64,000 nucleotides of DNA, taken from NCBI GenBank assembly GCA_029262055.1, contig JAJDAD010000014.1, positions 1-64,000 on the forward strand, in the 5' to 3' direction. Below are positions 24,933 to 33,517 of the stretch, one piece after another (position 1 is the first letter of the stretch; the number at the start of each line of letters is the position of its first letter). The notes beneath the pieces were generated by a model that saw only the letters and a program-made list of their open reading frames with translations, was not told the origin of the DNA and did not search any database. The position numbers and the translations under genes were made by a program. Origin of the DNA: Candidatus Zhuqueibacterota bacterium. GTDB taxonomy: Bacteria > Zhuqueibacterota > Zhuqueibacteria > Oceanimicrobiales > Oceanimicrobiaceae.

Positions 24933-27092
24933 TCACCCCAGCCCCAGGGCGATGCCACCCTGGTACACGATGAGTGACCCAAGATAGGCCATGGCGGTCA
25001 TGTATGCGACCATAATGACGGGCCAGCGCCAGCTATTGGTTTCGCGCCGTACGATTGCCACAGTTGACATACATTGGCATGCGAAAACAAAGAACACCAT
25101 GAGCGAAACCGCCACCAATGGCGTATACACGGGTTGTCCGGTTTCCGGATCCACCTCGTTGCGGAGAATTTCCCTGAGGGTCTGCGAGTTCTCATCTGCG
25201 TTTTCAACGTTGTAAATGGTAGCCATCGTGCTGACCAACACCTCCCTGGCGGCAAACGAGGTGATGAGGCCAATCCCCATCTTCCAGTCGAAGCCCAGCG
25301 GTCGGATCACCGGTTCGATCACTTGCCCGAGCTGGCCGGCGTAGCTTTGCTTAATAGCCTGACTAGAATTAAGATGGTCCGCTCTGGGATAGGATGACAG
25401 AAACCACAGTACAATAGAAATTGCCAGAATGATTTTGCCCGCAGTCATCACGAAAATTCGCGCACGTTCAAACATTTGCAGCAATATCCAGCGCAACGAT
25501 GGCATGCGGTAAGGCGGCAATTCCATTACGAAAGTAGAAGGTCTTTGCTTGCGGCCAAGGAAGCGTGTAAAGACAAAAGCGGCCACAACAGCACCAAAAA
25601 TACCGAGAAGATAGAGTGCCAGCAGGACAAGCCCGGGCAGCGTAAAGATACCAAGCACCGCCGTAGCAGGGACAAAAGCACCTATGATCAGGGCATAGAC
25701 CGGTAGTCTGGCGCTGCAGCTCATAAGGGGGGCGATCATGATAGTCACAAGCCGGTCCCGCGACGCGGATATGGTGCGGGTGGCCATGATTCCGGGGATC
25801 GCACAAGCAAACGAAGAAAGCAGCGGAATGACCGAGCGACCGCTCAAACCCGTACCGCGCATGAGCCGGTCCATGATGAACGCAACGCGGGCCATGTAGC
25901 CGGTATCTTCCAGCAGAGAAAGGAAAAAGAACAAAAACAGGATTTGTGGCAGGAAGACCAGGATTGCACCAACGCCGGTGATGGCACCGTTGACCAGAAG
26001 GTCTTCCAGGACACCGTCCGGCATGACAGTCGCAACCTGGTCCCCGGCCCAGGTGACCAGGCTGTCGATGGCGGCCATCGGTACTTCCGCCCATGAAAAG
26101 ATGGATTGAAAAATCAGGGCAAACAGGATGAGAAAACACAGAGGCCCGGCTACCCGATGGGTGAGCACTTTGTCGATTATCTCGGAAAACCGGGGTCGCT
26201 CTTTACCTGTTTTCTGAATTACGTCACGACAAATCTCATCGACCCATTTGTAGCGTAAGTTCGTTTCAAGTGTTGTCCAGTCTAGTTTTTGTTGTTGCAG
26301 GCCGTCCCGGCTCGCAGCCACCAACGTCGAGAGGCGAGATTGTTCTCGTTTCATCTGACCATTTGTGGTGGTCAGCCATTTTTCCAGGGCTACATCGCTG
26401 GAGACGATCCTGACGGCCTCCGACTGACTGGCAGTGCCATGCATGCCTGCATTATCCCGCAACCATCCAGCTATTGGTTCGATTACGTCTGAAACGTCAG
26501 TCCCTATCTTCATTGCGGAGCCGCCAGTATTGCCATTCGGTCGGAAAGCCATCGACAGAATTCTGTCTTTCAGCTCGGGTATTCCGGTCCTTTTGTTGGC
26601 TACCAGAGAGATGACGGGACAACCCAGCCTGTCAGCAAGCTTGCTGGTGTTCAGCTCAATGCCGCACTGTGCCGCAGCGTCCATCATATTGGCCGCCACG
26701 AGTACGGGCAACCCAAGTTCAATAACTTGAGTAACCAGGTACAGGTTGCGACTTAAGTTGCTGGCGTCAACCACCACAACAACCAGACGCAGGTTACCGA
26801 GTGCGTTCGAGTGTCCATGAACGATATCAGACGCAATTTTGTCGTCAAGGGATTTAGGGATGAGACTGTAAAGGCCAGGCAGGTCGTGGACTCTAACTTC
26901 CCGGCCGCCACCGTGGATGCGGCCGGTTTTCTTTTCAACCGTTACGCCTGGGTAATTCCCGACCTTCTGTCGCAGGCCGGTGAGTGCATTGAAGACCGTG
27001 GTTTTTCCAGCATTTGGATTGCCAACAATCGCAATATCAACCGCCTCAGGCGTCTGCTTATTTTGCTCCGAAAACTGGGCGCGGTCAGTCAT
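24933..27092 (-). CDS. feoB: Ferrous iron transport protein B
   Basis: About 719 aa. The N-terminal G domain has GNPNAGKTT (G1), DLPGLYSL (G3) and a G4-like NMMD. It is followed by the helical GDI-like region and two Gate domains with multiple transmembrane helices and conserved segments such as PLLSSFACAIPGIMATR and FACQCMSTVAIVRRE. It imports Fe(II) across the inner membrane in a GTP-dependent way. Start at ATG 27092 (GTG 27095 also in frame). feoA lies just upstream, so Feo is complete with the small partner downstream. Confidence 0.96.
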   Translation of the reverse strand: MTDRAQFSEQNKQTPEAVDIAIVGNPNAGKTTVFNALTGLRQKVGNYPGVTVEKKTGRIHGGGREVRVHDLPGLYSLIPKSLDDKIASDIVHGHSNALGNLRLVVVVVDASNLSRNLYLVTQVIELGLPVLVAANMMDAAAQCGIELNTSKLADRLGCPVISLVANKRTGIPELKDRILSMAFRPNGNTGGSAMKIGTDVSDVIEPIAGWLRDNAGMHGTASQSEAVRIVSSDVALEKWLTTTNGQMKREQSRLSTLVAASRDGLQQQKLDWTTLETNLRYKWVDEICRDVIQKTGKERPRFSEIIDKVLTHRVAGPLCFLILFALIFQSIFSWAEVPMAAIDSLVTWAGDQVATVMPDGVLEDLLVNGAITGVGAILVFLPQILFLFFFLSLLEDTGYMARVAFIMDRLMRGTGLSGRSVIPLLSSFACAIPGIMATRTISASRDRLVTIMIAPLMSCSARLPVYALIIGAFVPATAVLGIFTLPGLVLLALYLLGIFGAVVAAFVFTRFLGRKQRPSTFVMELPPYRMPSLRWILLQMFERARIFVMTAGKIILAISIVLWFLSSYPRADHLNSSQAIKQSYAGQLGQVIEPVIRPLGFDWKMGIGLITSFAAREVLVSTMATIYNVENADENSQTLREILRNEVDPETGQPVYTPLVAVSLMVFFVFACQCMSTVAIVRRETNSWRWPVIMVAYMTAMAYLGSLIVYQGGIALGLG

Positions 27093-27103
27093 CACTGGTA
27101 CGT

Positions 27104-27331
27104 TCAGGCCTTCTTGACCATAATGGCTTTTGCTTCGGCACAGCGGATGGACAGATGATATCCGCGCACCTCCACTTCCAGCGGGTCGCCAAGTGGTGCA
27201 AATTTGACCAATCTAACCGGCGTTCCGGGGGTCAGCCCCATCTCCGCCAAGAGACCTGCGTCAACGTTGCCGTTCATGACTTTCTCAATGACCGCGGTTT
27301 CATCTTGTTTTAGTTCTTTTAAAGCCAACAT
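27104..27331 (-). CDS. feoA: Ferrous iron transport protein A
   Basis: 75 aa, a small SH3-like protein with GLLAEMGLTPGTPVRLVKFAPLGDPLEVEVRG, the usual FeoA core. It acts on the cytosolic side with FeoB. It stands 12 nt before feoB and 17 nt after the small membrane-protein gene, in one leftward operon. Confidence 0.93.
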   Translation of the reverse strand: MLALKELKQDETAVIEKVMNGNVDAGLLAEMGLTPGTPVRLVKFAPLGDPLEVEVRGYHLSIRCAEAKAIMVKKA

Positions 27332-27348
27332 GGTTGTTCGTCTCCGCT

Positions 27349-27903
27349 TCAGCTTTTGACCTGGCTAAGCTTCATTTCTCGCTTAGTTATGTGAGGAGCA
27401 TCGTTTGTAAAGACGGGTTTGGTGTTTCCGTTCCGGCCCCGTGTAAAGCGCGCTACTTCAAAAATGAGAAATCCAATGACCGCTTGAAAGGATAGAAAAG
27501 AGACGATTTTGAGGATCGCAAATTCCGGCCTGACAAAACGGACAAGCCAACCGGATCCTTCGTTGAGCAACGCAAAGAGAAAGCCACTGACAATAATGAA
27601 GACTTTGACTCGAAATGAATAGGGAGTGAAGATAAGCAAGTGAGTCAACAGCAAGACAACCATCGCGATCATGGGCAGATGAGAGTGGCTGACTTCGAGC
27701 ATCGATTGATAGGTGCGTGGCATCTTGAACAGTTCTTCAGATCCCAAATAGTAGTTCCGAACAGATTGGGTGGTGAAGTCCATTTTTGCCAAATAGAGCG
27801 CAAAATTGCTTACCCAGAAAGCGGTCATAAACACCATGGTCAAAACCAGTGTAAGCCGCATAAGCGGTTGGCTTTGAAAACCGCCTTGTTGCATGTACTT
27901 CAC
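27349..27903 (-). CDS. Unknown membrane protein with about four transmembrane helices, paired with FMN-binding protein
   Basis: 184 aa. Hydrophobic segments occur near residues 15-38, 75-92, 97-112 and 130-148. The second starts with HSHLPMIAMVVLLLTHLLIF, whose histidines could ligate heme b. The GTG start overlaps the FMN-binding gene stop by 4 bp (GTGA) and has GGAGGAG upstream. I do not recognise a family. Its tight coupling to a secreted flavoprotein suggests an electron-transfer or assembly partner in the inner membrane. Confidence 0.6.
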   Translation of the reverse strand: MKYMQQGGFQSQPLMRLTLVLTMVFMTAFWVSNFALYLAKMDFTTQSVRNYYLGSEELFKMPRTYQSMLEVSHSHLPMIAMVVLLLTHLLIFTPYSFRVKVFIIVSGFLFALLNEGSGWLVRFVRPEFAILKIVSFLSFQAVIGFLIFEVARFTRGRNGNTKPVFTNDAPHITKREMKLSQVKS

Positions 27904-28442
27904 TGCTGCTCCTCCTTAGAGATGATTAGGTCGTAGATAGCCAGTGTTTTGCGTACACTTTGGGTTGTGGTCTGAGCTGTTAGTGTCGCGCCGGTGATGT
28001 TGTGAATACCCCGTTTCGGCCAAAGCTGGTTACTTAGAATCTTTTGTTTAAACTGATGAAGCCAATTGGGGGTAGGCAGATAATCTAACGGTTCATAGAA
28101 AGCTAATATTTCTACAAATCGCACCGAACCATCCGAATTTAATACTGTCATAATGGTCTCAGGTTTCGTGCGCACGACATTTGTCTGGAAAAAAGCGTAC
28201 CCGGCCACCGAATCCTGATGAGTGCCATAGTAGTAGGTGATTATTTTTGACTCAAGTTTGCTCTTCGCCGCCTTTTGAACGGCGTCTGTCTGCTCGTCCG
28301 TGAGAAACAAGACACGGCGCTCAATTTGCACACTGTCGGGAAAAGCCTGCCTGAGTGCATCCTCTTTGGTTTTGAAAACCTGTGCCTGACCGCTCACTGT
28401 AGTCAGGCACAGGCAAGAAAAGATGACAATTGTTCTAATCAA
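27900..28442 (-). CDS. Secreted FMN-binding domain protein
   Basis: 180 aa with an N-terminal signal peptide (about residues 1-20), so periplasmic or outer face of the inner membrane. The C-terminal FMN-binding domain carries NITGATLT (T150-G-A-T153), where the usual covalent FMN site is the threonine of an S/TGAT motif. The position normally held by aspartate is histidine here (HNITGAT). Such domains carry electrons outside the cytosol. Its place in an iron island suggests ferric or heme iron reduction, which is an inference. Confidence 0.8.
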   Translation of the reverse strand: MIRTIVIFSCLCLTTVSGQAQVFKTKEDALRQAFPDSVQIERRVLFLTDEQTDAVQKAAKSKLESKIITYYYGTHQDSVAGYAFFQTNVVRTKPETIMTVLNSDGSVRFVEILAFYEPLDYLPTPNWLHQFKQKILSNQLWPKRGIHNITGATLTAQTTTQSVRKTLAIYDLIISKEEQQ

Positions 28443-28466
28443 AGGCCTAGTCTTTCCAAAAGTGAT

Positions 28467-29768
28467 CTAGAACAGGTAATTGACCGCGAGATTGAATTGA
28501 TCGACAGCAGTATTCCCTTCGTTATCGCGATTGATGTAGTCTGCCTTGAATGCAACGTTGGGGTGCGGCTTATATCTTAACCCAAGGCTCAGGTTTGTTC
28601 TCTCCCGGGCCGGATTCTTGGCAAAGCCCGTCGGAACTTCGTCCTGAGTGTTGAATTGTTCGTACTGGATGAACGGCGCAAGAGAGTGCGTTGTGCCAGG
28701 CATAAGCAAAGGCAGAACGTCATAGGCAGCCGTAAGGTAGAAACCGTTCTGTGTTTCACCGATGCTCTTGCTGCCGCTCAGTCCGAGGGCGCCATTCAAA
28801 CGTGCAACATCGTCTATTGTCGACTGCGCGAACAAGCCGCGCAACTCCAGGCCCCGCCTTTCGAGTGTAAAATGCAGTGCGAACATCGTCACTGAAGCGT
28901 CTATATCAGAGCCGGTCGAATCAACCATTGCCTGGCCGGTGTTGCCCAGAAAAAATGAGCCGCCAAAGTCCAGGCCGGGAATGCCGGTGTAGTTGAGGCG
29001 ACCGGTCACAGCCAGATCTTCTGCAATGGCTTTGCTACCATTTTGACGACCACTGCGAATACCATTGGAAGAGAACCGCGATGCGTCAAGGCTTTCCGTT
29101 ACGTAAAGTTTGTAGCCAATTCCGGTTTTAGTGGCACCTACAAATCCAAAGCCGTTAGCACGCCACGTGGACGGGATAATTCTACGCTCAGCTTCGGGTC
29201 GCAACGACCCATGGAAAGTCGGGGGTTCGTGCAGCTCGTTGACGATTCCAACCGGCATGAGGAGCATTCCTGCCCGGAAGTTGATCGCAGGATGTAGCTG
29301 GGCCTCAATGAACCCGAATTCAACCGCAACTTCTCCTTCGGCGCCTTCTGCGGTCTTGGCGTGCTCAAACTCAATCTCTGAGTTGAAGAGGAGCCACTCG
29401 TTGAACCGATAGCCAAAGTAGACGATACTGCGCAGGAAGTCGATTTGATTTGTCGCACCTGAAGCGCTGCCGTCATCCCGGTCTTCAGAGAAGTTCTGGT
29501 ATACCATTTCGCCATAGCCGGCGACTGACACGCCGCTTTGTTCTACCTGATAAATCCTTGAGGCGGCAGGCCCCATTCCATACTGGCTTTCGTATTCCTG
29601 ATTTGCCACAGCCCCAAGTTTTGTCTTTTCGATTTCTTCAGTAAGCAAGTCAAGCCTTCGCATTAGCTCTTTTAGCGTGTCTTGTTTCGTTGGTTGTTGC
29701 GCCAGCACAAGCTGTGGAATAGTGACGAGCAAAAGCAGTGCCAGGCTGAAAAACAGAGAGCGTTTCAT
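28467..29768 (-). CDS. Outer-membrane porin-like beta-barrel protein
   Basis: 433 aa. A signal peptide (MKRSLFFSLALLLLVTIP...LAQ) is followed by a short coiled-coil region (DTLKELMRRLDLLTEEIEK) and then alternating amphipathic strands ending in NLAVNYLF with a terminal phenylalanine, as expected for an outer-membrane barrel. Segments such as LGLRYKPHPNVAFKADYI are typical of porins. Start site GGAGGAAC is strong. It is the first gene after the promoter at 30106-30134. The solute is unknown; iron chelates or an electron-transfer complex partner are possible. Confidence 0.8.
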   Translation of the reverse strand: MKRSLFFSLALLLLVTIPQLVLAQQPTKQDTLKELMRRLDLLTEEIEKTKLGAVANQEYESQYGMGPAASRIYQVEQSGVSVAGYGEMVYQNFSEDRDDGSASGATNQIDFLRSIVYFGYRFNEWLLFNSEIEFEHAKTAEGAEGEVAVEFGFIEAQLHPAINFRAGMLLMPVGIVNELHEPPTFHGSLRPEAERRIIPSTWRANGFGFVGATKTGIGYKLYVTESLDASRFSSNGIRSGRQNGSKAIAEDLAVTGRLNYTGIPGLDFGGSFFLGNTGQAMVDSTGSDIDASVTMFALHFTLERRGLELRGLFAQSTIDDVARLNGALGLSGSKSIGETQNGFYLTAAYDVLPLLMPGTTHSLAPFIQYEQFNTQDEVPTGFAKNPARERTNLSLGLRYKPHPNVAFKADYINRDNEGNTAVDQFNLAVNYLF

Positions 29769-30073
29769 TTAAAGTTCCTCCGGTCGTTAAGATTTTCGAT
29801 CAGTGCAGCTTGAACCGCAAGAAACATGGATTTGAGCTGTGGTTAACCAATTGACTTTGCCCACTGTTTTTAGTACCATTACGGTGGAACGTTGGTGTGG
29901 TTGTCATCATTTCCAGCGAATCCAATAGCGCATCAGCAAGCCGCAATCTTGTTGGTGCGTTTTTACTTACGGTATTTTAGCCTGATCGAGTTTACAAAGT
30001 TAGAATAACCAGTTACGAACTTTCCCAGAAATGAGAAAGCTACCAAATGTTAATAATCGTTCCGATTACGATA

Positions 30074-30094
30074 AACTGAGACTCGGTCTCAGTT
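30074..30094. promoter_or_regulatory. 21-bp perfect palindrome, predicted operator
   Basis: AACTGAGAC-TCG-GTCTCAGTT, nine-base arms with no mismatch. On the leftward strand it spans about +5 to +25 relative to the predicted start, a classic place for repressor binding. The sequence is not a typical Fur box; the length and symmetry would suit a DtxR-, Rrf2- or TetR-type dimer. No regulator gene is linked. Confidence 0.65.
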
Positions 30095-30105
30095 ACGACA
30101 TCGCA

Positions 30106-30134
30106 ATCTTACAAATCCAATTCTCGAATGTCAA
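30106..30134 (-). promoter_or_regulatory. Sigma70 promoter for the leftward iron/heme operon
   Basis: On the minus strand: TTGACA (30129-30134), exactly 17 bp, TAAGAT (30106-30111). The -35 is perfect and the -10 matches four of six bases. Transcription would start near 30099 and run left to the porin gene. Confidence 0.7.
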
Positions 30135-30177
30135 GACCTTTTTTACAAATCTAACTTAAGGAACGCGTCAAAGTGAA

Positions 30178-30183
30178 TATAAT
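30178..30183 (+). promoter_or_regulatory. Possible -10 (TATAAT) for the hem operon
   Basis: Perfect TATAAT about 320 bp before hemA, but the sequence 17 bp upstream (CTTAAG) is a poor -35. It may depend on an activator or be chance. Confidence 0.3.
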
Positions 30184-30503
30184 GCTAAGCTTGGCAGGGA
30201 AGGTGGCATCCTGGGCTAACAGGATCGTAGTGCACTTTTCATATTTGTGGCCGCGTTTTCATTTTGAAAAGCCGCAGCCATAAAAAGAGCCTGGTATAGT
30301 AAGTTCATTCGTGTCGCCAAGCTTGAATCTAAGACGGGCATAACGATCTTAGATCTGTATAAATAATATGTTACAGAAAGTCAGTTTGTTCTGCGATCCT
30401 GCCAAGGGTAGTTATTGTGGCCATTTGGTCAAGTGGCATCATTTTTGTTAGAAAAAGAGAATAATTCCGATTCTTATTTCCAGATTTGTTCCGGAGTAGC
30501 TGC

Positions 30504-31823
30504 ATGCACATATTGACTATAGGGTTAAGCCACGAGACGGCGCCGGTAGAAGTACGTGAGCGGATGGCATTCAGAAACGATGATATACTTATGGCTTTAC
30601 GGGAGTTAAGCCACACTGGGCAGGACGGTTCCCCTGTATTGCATGAAACCATCATCCTATCTACTTGCAATCGCGTTGAACTCTACTGTACATGTTCTAA
30701 TATTGAGACTGGACGAAGAGAATTACTGTCATTTTTAAGAAAGTTTCACGGCCTTTCGGTTGATTACACAGAGCAGTATCTTTATTGTTATGCAGATCTT
30801 GATGCGATAAACCACCTGTTTTCGGTCGCCAGCAGCATTAAGTCGATGGTGCTGGGAGAAAACCAGATTCAAGCCCAGATCAAACAGGCGCTGGATACTG
30901 CCAGAGACCAGCAGAGCACTGGAACCGTTCTCACTGCACTTTTCCAGGCCGCGCTGTCAGTTGGAAAACGAGTTCGCAACGAAACCAAGATCAGCGAGCA
31001 CTCTCTTTCAATCAGCAACGCTGCTGTCAATTTTCTGCAAAGAAATGTCCCCGAGCTTGCCAACAAGAAGTTGTTGGTGGTCGGCAATGGTAAAATGGGT
31101 CTTTTGGCAGTACGCAGTCTACTGAAACGAGGTGTTAGCGACCTCACGATTATTAACCGGACATTTGAAACCGCGCTCGATGTGGCTACTGAACTAAATG
31201 TCAAAGCAGCCCACTTTGAGGACCTGGAAGCCGAACTGGAAAAATCCGACGTTGTAGTGTGTTCGACGGGAGCCCCAGGGGTAGTGTTGACAGAAACCAT
31301 GGTTGCCGCCGCTGCCGCAGACAGGGAAGAGTCGCTGTATATTATCGACATTGCCGTACCGCGCGATGTCGACGAGAACGTGGCTCATCTGCCCGGTGTT
31401 GCACTTTATAATGTGGATGAGTTGCAGGACCACCTTGACTCCAACCGAAACAAGAGAGCAAAGGAGCTTGACCACGTGCATGCAATTATCGCCGAGGAGA
31501 TCCGGAAGTTCGACTCCTGGCTATGCTGCCTTAAAGTCAAGCCTGTGATCACGAGCTTGCGGAATCTGGCTGACGATATTAAAGAACGGGAACTGCGTCG
31601 TGCGATGGGGCGTTTCGAAGCCACGCTCTCTGACAAGGACCAGCAGATCGTTCAGGATCTTACGAATCGGATTGTAAATAAGATGTTACATCAGCCGCTG
31701 GTTAAACTCCGGGAGGAAGCTGGTGAAGGAAACGGAAATGGTTATGCCGCCGTTGTTAGGAATCTGTTCGGACTTGAAACTACCAAAGACATCGATGAAC
31801 TCGAATACAAGTCAGTTGCATAA
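30504..31823 (+). CDS. hemA: Glutamyl-tRNA reductase
   Basis: About 439 aa. It reduces glutamyl-tRNA with NADPH to glutamate-1-semialdehyde, the first committed step of C5 heme synthesis. The catalytic cysteine lies in ILSTCNRVELY, followed by GENQIQAQIKQAL, the Rossmann segment LLVVGNGKMGLLAVRSL and the C-terminal dimerization helices. I use ATG 30504 (MHILTIGLSHETAP) with GGAG upstream rather than the TTG at 30486. It opens the hem operon. Confidence 0.96.
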   Translation: MHILTIGLSHETAPVEVRERMAFRNDDILMALRELSHTGQDGSPVLHETIILSTCNRVELYCTCSNIETGRRELLSFLRKFHGLSVDYTEQYLYCYADLDAINHLFSVASSIKSMVLGENQIQAQIKQALDTARDQQSTGTVLTALFQAALSVGKRVRNETKISEHSLSISNAAVNFLQRNVPELANKKLLVVGNGKMGLLAVRSLLKRGVSDLTIINRTFETALDVATELNVKAAHFEDLEAELEKSDVVVCSTGAPGVVLTETMVAAAAADREESLYIIDIAVPRDVDENVAHLPGVALYNVDELQDHLDSNRNKRAKELDHVHAIIAEEIRKFDSWLCCLKVKPVITSLRNLADDIKERELRRAMGRFEATLSDKDQQIVQDLTNRIVNKMLHQPLVKLREEAGEGNGNGYAAVVRNLFGLETTKDIDELEYKSVA

Positions 31824-32739
31824 AGTACGAATCGGAACGCGCCGCAGTCTTCTCGCCAAGGCACAAAGCAAATGGGTTGCTGCGCAGCTTTCGAAACTTA
31901 ATCCCCAGGTAGAGACCGAACTGGTCGAGATTGTGACCACCGGTGATCGGATTCTGCAAGCGCCGCTGAGCGAAGTGCCTGGAAAAGGCCTCTTCGTTAA
32001 GGAAATCGAAGAAAAGCTGCTGAGTGGGGAAATTGATTTGGCAGTGCACAGCATGAAGGACGTTCCGGCCGATTTCCCGCCGGGATTGGGCATCGGAGCC
32101 GTGGCCGGCCGGGTCGACCCGCGCGATGTGCTGGTAACCAGGCATAACAAAAATATAGAAGAGTTGCCCGCGGGCGCCAGCATTGGAACAAGTAGTCTGC
32201 GCAGAAAAGCCCAACTACGAAAATGGCGGCCAGATCTAAATATTGTGGATATCCGCGGCAACATAGACACCCGGCTCCGGAAATCCGAGACGACGGAGTA
32301 CGACGGCATTATACTCGCTGCCGCAGGTTTGCTGCGCATGGGCTGGCATGACCGAATTCAGCAGTTTCTGAAATGTGACTTGATGGTACCGGCAGTTGGG
32401 CAGGGCGCCCTGGCCATCGAGACCAGAAACAGAGACGCGGCCACGAAACAAATCGTATCATCCCTCAATTGCTCCAAAACTGACCGCGCCGTGACTGCTG
32501 AGCGCTTGTTCATGGAAGGCATGGGGGGAGGTTGTCAGTCTCCCATGGGCGCTTTTTGTCGCGAACGCAACGGAGAGATAATCTTTCACGCTTTTTATGC
32601 CGCCCAGGACGGCAGCAAGTTCCTGCATGAGGAGAGGGTGGGCCGACTCGAACAGGTGTCGGGGTTTGCGAGAGAACTTGTTGCTCAGTTCAAAGAGGAA
32701 TTGGCAGAGTCTGCGAATGCGGTTGAGGCTCTCAGGTAG
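31795..32739 (+). CDS. hemC: Porphobilinogen deaminase (hydroxymethylbilane synthase)
   Basis: About 314 aa. It links four porphobilinogens into hydroxymethylbilane. IGTRRSLLAKAQ at the N-terminus, DLAVHSMKDVPAD with the catalytic aspartate, GTSSLRRKAQL, DIRGNIDTRL and the dipyrromethane-cofactor cysteine in GGGCQSPMGAF are all present. ATG 31795 overlaps hemA by 29 bp; longer in-frame starts would extend without family support. Confidence 0.96.
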   Translation: MNSNTSQLHKVRIGTRRSLLAKAQSKWVAAQLSKLNPQVETELVEIVTTGDRILQAPLSEVPGKGLFVKEIEEKLLSGEIDLAVHSMKDVPADFPPGLGIGAVAGRVDPRDVLVTRHNKNIEELPAGASIGTSSLRRKAQLRKWRPDLNIVDIRGNIDTRLRKSETTEYDGIILAAAGLLRMGWHDRIQQFLKCDLMVPAVGQGALAIETRNRDAATKQIVSSLNCSKTDRAVTAERLFMEGMGGGCQSPMGAFCRERNGEIIFHAFYAAQDGSKFLHEERVGRLEQVSGFARELVAQFKEELAESANAVEALR

Positions 32740-33517
32740 GACCATCGTTGTTACCCGTGCCCTCGGGCAGGCAACTGAACTTATTTCCCTTTTCGAGCGT
32801 CAGGGTGCTAACGTACTACACATACCGTCCATTCAGATGGTGCCCCCTGCTTCATGGCAAGCCTGCGACCGGGCAATTTCGCGTCTCGAACATTTTGACT
32901 GGGTTGTGTTTACCTCCGGCAACGGGATCGCTTTTTTTACGGCCCGCCTGCGTGAACTCAACGTTCCAATCACGAGGTTACAGGAACGCCAAATCGCTGC
33001 AGTAGGCGAATCAACCTCCGAGTGCCTGCACAAACACGGCGTGCGGGTCACTTTGCTCCCCAAACAATTTAATGCCATCGGGCTGCTGAATTCCTTTCAG
33101 GAAATCGATCTGACTGAGTCGGACATCTTGCTGGTCCAGCCCGAAAAACACAGTGGAGAGCTATCTAAAGGATTGCATGCACTGGGAGCGGAACCAGTAG
33201 AAATAGCTGTGTACAGAAATCAAGCGCCTGATTTAAGCGAGTGTGCCGATCTGGCAGGCTTACTTAAATCTGATCATGCGGATTTATTAACCTTTACAAG
33301 TCCTTCAACTTTTCGTAATTTTGTCGCCGCCGTTGGCCGCACTAAGTTGGAACAGTGGCAAGCGGGCGGTTGCCACATTGCGGCAATCGGGCCTTCGACT
33401 GCAAAGGCGATAGAAAATCAACGCGTCAAAGTGGACATTTTACCCGAAGAATCCAGTGCCAGAGGATTACTGGCTGCCATCGAAAACTTCTATTGTGAGA
33501 TAGTTGATGAAAAATGA
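32717..33517 (+). CDS. hemD: Uroporphyrinogen-III synthase
   Basis: About 266 aa. It closes and inverts ring D of hydroxymethylbilane. The family is divergent, but GRTIVVTRALGQATELISLFE, WVVFTSGNGIAFF, AAVGESTSECL and LLTFTSPSTFRNFVAAVG, with AAIGPSTAKAIE, are typical. Start chosen at ATG 32717, which overlaps hemC by 23 bp. Its position between hemC and hemE supports the call. Confidence 0.9.
   Translation: MRLRLSGRTIVVTRALGQATELISLFERQGANVLHIPSIQMVPPASWQACDRAISRLEHFDWVVFTSGNGIAFFTARLRELNVPITRLQERQIAAVGESTSECLHKHGVRVTLLPKQFNAIGLLNSFQEIDLTESDILLVQPEKHSGELSKGLHALGAEPVEIAVYRNQAPDLSECADLAGLLKSDHADLLTFTSPSTFRNFVAAVGRTKLEQWQAGGCHIAAIGPSTAKAIENQRVKVDILPEESSARGLLAAIENFYCEIVDEK

Larger units (their letters stand above)
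29769..30503. other. Divergent control region between iron/heme-uptake and heme-synthesis operons
   Basis: 735 bases with no supported gene. It contains a leftward promoter (30106-30134), a 21-bp palindrome (30074-30094), a perfect TATAAT on the rightward strand (30178-30183) and a roughly 330-nt leader before the porin. CAGTTACGA occurs twice (near 30010 and 30090). No small ORF with a convincing ribosome site was seen. Confidence 0.7.
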
